Shown here: in pieces, positions 22,663 to 24,183 of the stretch
Position numbering within the stretch: the stretch's first letter is position 1
Layout of the letters: the number at the start of each line of letters is the position of its first letter
Assembly (NCBI GenBank): GCA_900540455.1
Contig: UQGD01000033.1
Location: 1-24,183, forward strand
Direction: 5' to 3'
Length of the DNA: 24,183 nt
DNA from: an uncultured Faecalibacterium sp.
GTDB lineage: Bacteria; Bacillota; Clostridia; Oscillospirales; Ruminococcaceae
Notes under the pieces: generated by a model
Told to the model about the DNA's origin: nothing
What the model saw: only the letters and a program-made list of their open reading frames with translations
Databases searched by the model: none
Made by a program: the position numbers and the translations under genes

Positions 22663-22730
22663 AATTCCTCCAGTAGGACAAATCTTCCGAGTCATACGTA
22701 TGATAAATGTATTCGTTAAAAAACCGTCCA

Positions 22731-22751
22731 TTGTTATTAATGTAATAACAA
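22731..22751. promoter_or_regulatory. 21-bp palindrome upstream of the repeat-HelD gene
   Basis: TTGTTATTA (22731-22739) and TAATAACAA (22743-22751) are perfect inverted copies around ATG. The site is 69-89 bp upstream of the start codon of the leftward gene, in the expected operator or leader zone. No cognate regulator gene is adjacent. Confidence 0.55.
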
Positions 22752-22797
22752 CAAAACGCCCAAAAGTATTTCTTGCTTATTCGTAATAATTATCTAT

Positions 22798-22826
22798 ATG
22801 ATACCGCAGCTTCCGTAAAAATGCAA
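22798..22826 (-). promoter_or_regulatory. Weak candidate promoter of the repeat-HelD gene
   Basis: On the minus strand TTGCAT (22821-22826) and TATCAT (22798-22803) are 17 bp apart. The -35 box is a poor match. If used, the 21-bp palindrome would lie in the 5' leader. Other AT-rich hexamers nearby are possible. Confidence 0.3.
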
Positions 22827-22849
22827 CAAAACATATTAAATATGAAAAA

Positions 22850-22883
22850 ACGACAGACACACCATCAACGGTGTGCCTGCCGT
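22850..22883 (-). terminator. Terminator of the DUF6061-like gene
   Basis: The arms 22850-22863 and 22870-22883 pair fully in the minus-strand RNA with two G-U pairs, while on the plus strand the same positions would be A-C mismatches. A run of T follows on the minus strand. The hairpin starts 10 bases after the stop codon. Confidence 0.85.
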
Positions 22884-22893
22884 AATAAAAAGG

Positions 22894-23142
22894 TTAATCC
22901 TCCAGCCTACCATGGTCACAGGCGAGTGAGAGATAATACCCAATCTCACCGCTCAATACCATCTGTGCATACTCCAAGGGTTTGTTGCAGAGCAGCCAGT
23001 CCAGTTCTGCCCGCTGTGCCGGGGTGCTGCCGTACTCATCCTCGACGGCGATGCAGTCGATGGCAAGGGTAGTGCCACCCTCGAATCGGGCTTCCACCCG
23101 GTTGGTGTCCATGTTATAGTGGCAGGAAAGCAGTTTGTTCAT
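22894..23142 (-). CDS. Small DUF6061-like protein
   Basis: The 82-residue protein starts MNKLLSCHYNMDTNRVEARF and has GGTTLAIDCIAVEDEYG, QRAELDWLLCNKPLEYAQMVLSGE, which I recognise as the pattern of DUF6061, small proteins frequent in gut Oscillospiraceae. The function is unknown. The chosen start at 23142 has GGAGG seven bases upstream; a longer in-frame start at 23253 has no such site and adds a basic, unlikely N-terminus. No signal peptide or membrane helix is visible. The family name is from memory and unverified. Confidence 0.7.
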   Translation of the reverse strand: MNKLLSCHYNMDTNRVEARFEGGTTLAIDCIAVEDEYGSTPAQRAELDWLLCNKPLEYAQMVLSGEIGYYLSLACDHGRLED

Positions 23143-23269
23143 AGGAAAGCCTCCATGTTTTTCACATTTACTTCTTCTGCGGTGGAAAGTTCCGGCTGTC
23201 CGTTTGCAGATCCATAAATCCACTTTCTGATGCAGCCCTTTATAGGTCTGCACCCATCCACCACACGCT

Positions 23270-23343
23270 CCAATTTTACGCTAGATGCGAACAACGCTCT
23301 TTTTGCTCTGCACAAAACCCTGCATCGTTTGGCGTAAAATTGG
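23270..23343. repeat. 12-bp inverted repeat around a 50-bp spacer
   Basis: CCAATTTTACGC (23270-23281) and GCGTAAAATTGG (23332-23343) are perfect inverted copies. Just inside, GATGC (23284-23288) pairs with GCATC (23322-23326). The segment lies in the 301-bp gap between the DUF6061-like gene and lysS. That gap otherwise holds only the lysS terminator and, presumably, the promoter of the small gene, which I could not place with confidence. Confidence 0.6.
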
Positions 23344-23381
23344 CGTATGGTGTAGTTTTTACTGGAAATTCATCAAAAGAA

Positions 23382-23423
23382 AAAGCCTGAAACTTCTCGT
23401 ATCATCAAGAAGTTTCAGGCTTT
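23382..23423 (-). terminator. Terminator of lysS
   Basis: A 16-bp perfect stem pairs 23382-23397 (AAAGCCTGAAACTTCT) with 23408-23423 around a 10-nt loop. On the minus strand a T-rich tail (TTTTTCTTTT) follows. It lies 20 bases after the lysS stop codon. Confidence 0.95.
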
Positions 23424-23443
23424 GTTTTGTTTAAATTGGAAAT

Positions 23444-24183
23444 TTACTGTTCAATCGGCTTCATCGTGGGGAACAGCAGCACATCCCGGATGGAGGCGCT
23501 GTCGGTGAGCAGCATCACCAGGCGATCCACGCCAAAGCCCAGACCGCCCGTGGGGGGCAGGCCGTACTCCAGAGCGTTGATGTAGTCGTAATCCACCTGT
23601 GCCTTGCAGCCCGGCTCCAGAGCCTTGCGCTCGGCCACCTGGCGCTCAAAGCGGCCCTTCTGGTCGATGGGGTCATTCAGCTCGCTGAACGCATTGCCGT
23701 ACTCGGTGCAGTCGATGAAATACTCAAACCGCTCGGTAAAGGCCGGCTCGTCCGGCTTGCGCTTGGCCAGGGGGCTGATCTCCACCGGGTAGTCATAGAT
23801 AAAGGTGGGCTGGATCAGCTTATCCTCAACAAAGGCATCGAAGAACTCTGCCAGGATCGCACCCTTGGTGGGCACTTCCGGCAGATCCACCTTATGCTCC
23901 TTGGCGCAGGCAATGGCATCGGCATCGGTCTTCCAGTCGTAGTAGTCCACGCCGGAATACTTCTTCACGGCCTCCACCATGGTCAGGCGCTCCCAGTGGC
24001 TCATATCGATCTGCTTGCCCTGATACGGGATCACCAGGCTGCCGCAGATCTTGAGGGCAAGGCGCTTGTACAGCTCCTCCACCAGATCCATCATGCCATG
24101 GAAATCCGTAAAGGCCTGATACAGCTCAATGGTGGTGAACTCCGGGTTGTGCTTGGGGTCCATGCCCTCGTTGCGGAAGATGC
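23444..24183 (-). CDS. lysS: Lysyl-tRNA synthetase (class II), C-terminal part; start beyond the right edge
   Basis: The visible 246 residues are the C-terminal catalytic half of class II lysyl-tRNA synthetase, which charges tRNA-Lys. Frame continuity runs to the window edge: IFRNEGMDPKHNPEFTTIELYQAF is the class II motif 2 region. EYGLPPTGGLGFGVDRLVMLLTDSASIRDVLLFPTMKP is motif 3 with its arginine and the usual C-terminal end. The methionine at 24163 is internal (FRNEGMD), not the start. The gene is followed by a strong terminator and is a housekeeping flank of the accessory region. Confidence 0.95.
   Translation of the reverse strand, partial: IFRNEGMDPKHNPEFTTIELYQAFTDFHGMMDLVEELYKRLALKICGSLVIPYQGKQIDMSHWERLTMVEAVKKYSGVDYYDWKTDADAIACAKEHKVDLPEVPTKGAILAEFFDAFVEDKLIQPTFIYDYPVEISPLAKRKPDEPAFTERFEYFIDCTEYGNAFSELNDPIDQKGRFERQVAERKALEPGCKAQVDYDYINALEYGLPPTGGLGFGVDRLVMLLTDSASIRDVLLFPTMKPIEQ

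Noticed and set aside
22066..22719. Antisense open frame of about 217 codons rich in Ile, Val and Thr
   Set aside because: It is the complement of the pentad repeats; the periodic coding pattern produces an open antisense frame. It has no ribosome site and no domain.

Overview
The window looks like a chromosomal segment of an anaerobic gut Firmicute, probably an Oscillospiraceae member of the Faecalibacterium/Gemmiger type. Evidence: strong Shine-Dalgarno sites, moderately high GC in most genes, a glycyl radical enzyme, a small DUF6061-like protein and the lysyl-tRNA synthetase style. This placement is inference; there is no rRNA or other marker in the window.

Layout. The left edge (1-700) holds a terminator of an off-window gene and a GNAT acetyltransferase, on the minus strand, read from a promoter with MerR-type geometry. 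From 887 to 5508 a leftward operon encodes a glycyl-radical activase, a glycyl radical enzyme (GRE) and an iron-dependent alcohol dehydrogenase, ending in an 18-bp terminator hairpin. A 630-bp AT-rich divergent control region (5509-6138) carries two back-to-back sigma-A-type promoters. From 6139 to 15895 a rightward operon encodes a short transaldolase, a beta-hydroxyacid dehydrogenase, a DUF4867 isomerase, a GH31 sulfoquinovosidase, a TauE/SafE exporter, a three-gene tripartite tricarboxylate-type (TTT) transporter and an L-fucose-isomerase-like protein. A ROK repressor with its own promoter and a glycerol kinase follow (16106-18930). A long, AT-rich, leftward gene (19129-22662) encodes a HelD-like SF1 helicase fused to about 67 glycine-aromatic-Asp/Asn pentads. 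A small DUF6061-like gene and the 3' part of lysS close the window.

How the genes may work together. The rightward operon fits the transaldolase route of sulfoglycolysis (sulfo-TAL). Sulfoquinovosyl glycerol or sulfoquinovose (SQ) would enter by the TTT transporter. GH31 would release SQ and glycerol, DUF4867 (SftI) would isomerise SQ to sulfofructose, and the transaldolase (SftT) would transfer dihydroxyacetone to glyceraldehyde 3-phosphate, giving fructose 6-phosphate and sulfolactaldehyde. The dehydrogenase would reduce sulfolactaldehyde to 2,3-dihydroxypropanesulfonate (DHPS). The divergent operon could then dehydrate DHPS to 3-sulfopropionaldehyde (HpfG/HpfH) and reduce it to 3-hydroxypropanesulfonate (HpfD), a second NADH sink, with TauE exporting the sulfonate. 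Glycerol kinase would use the glycerol aglycone. The main ambiguity is that the GRE keeps the residues of glycerol dehydratase, so a glycerol to 1,3-propanediol branch cannot be excluded.

The most unusual item is the repeat-HelD fusion gene. I do not recognise it as a described system.
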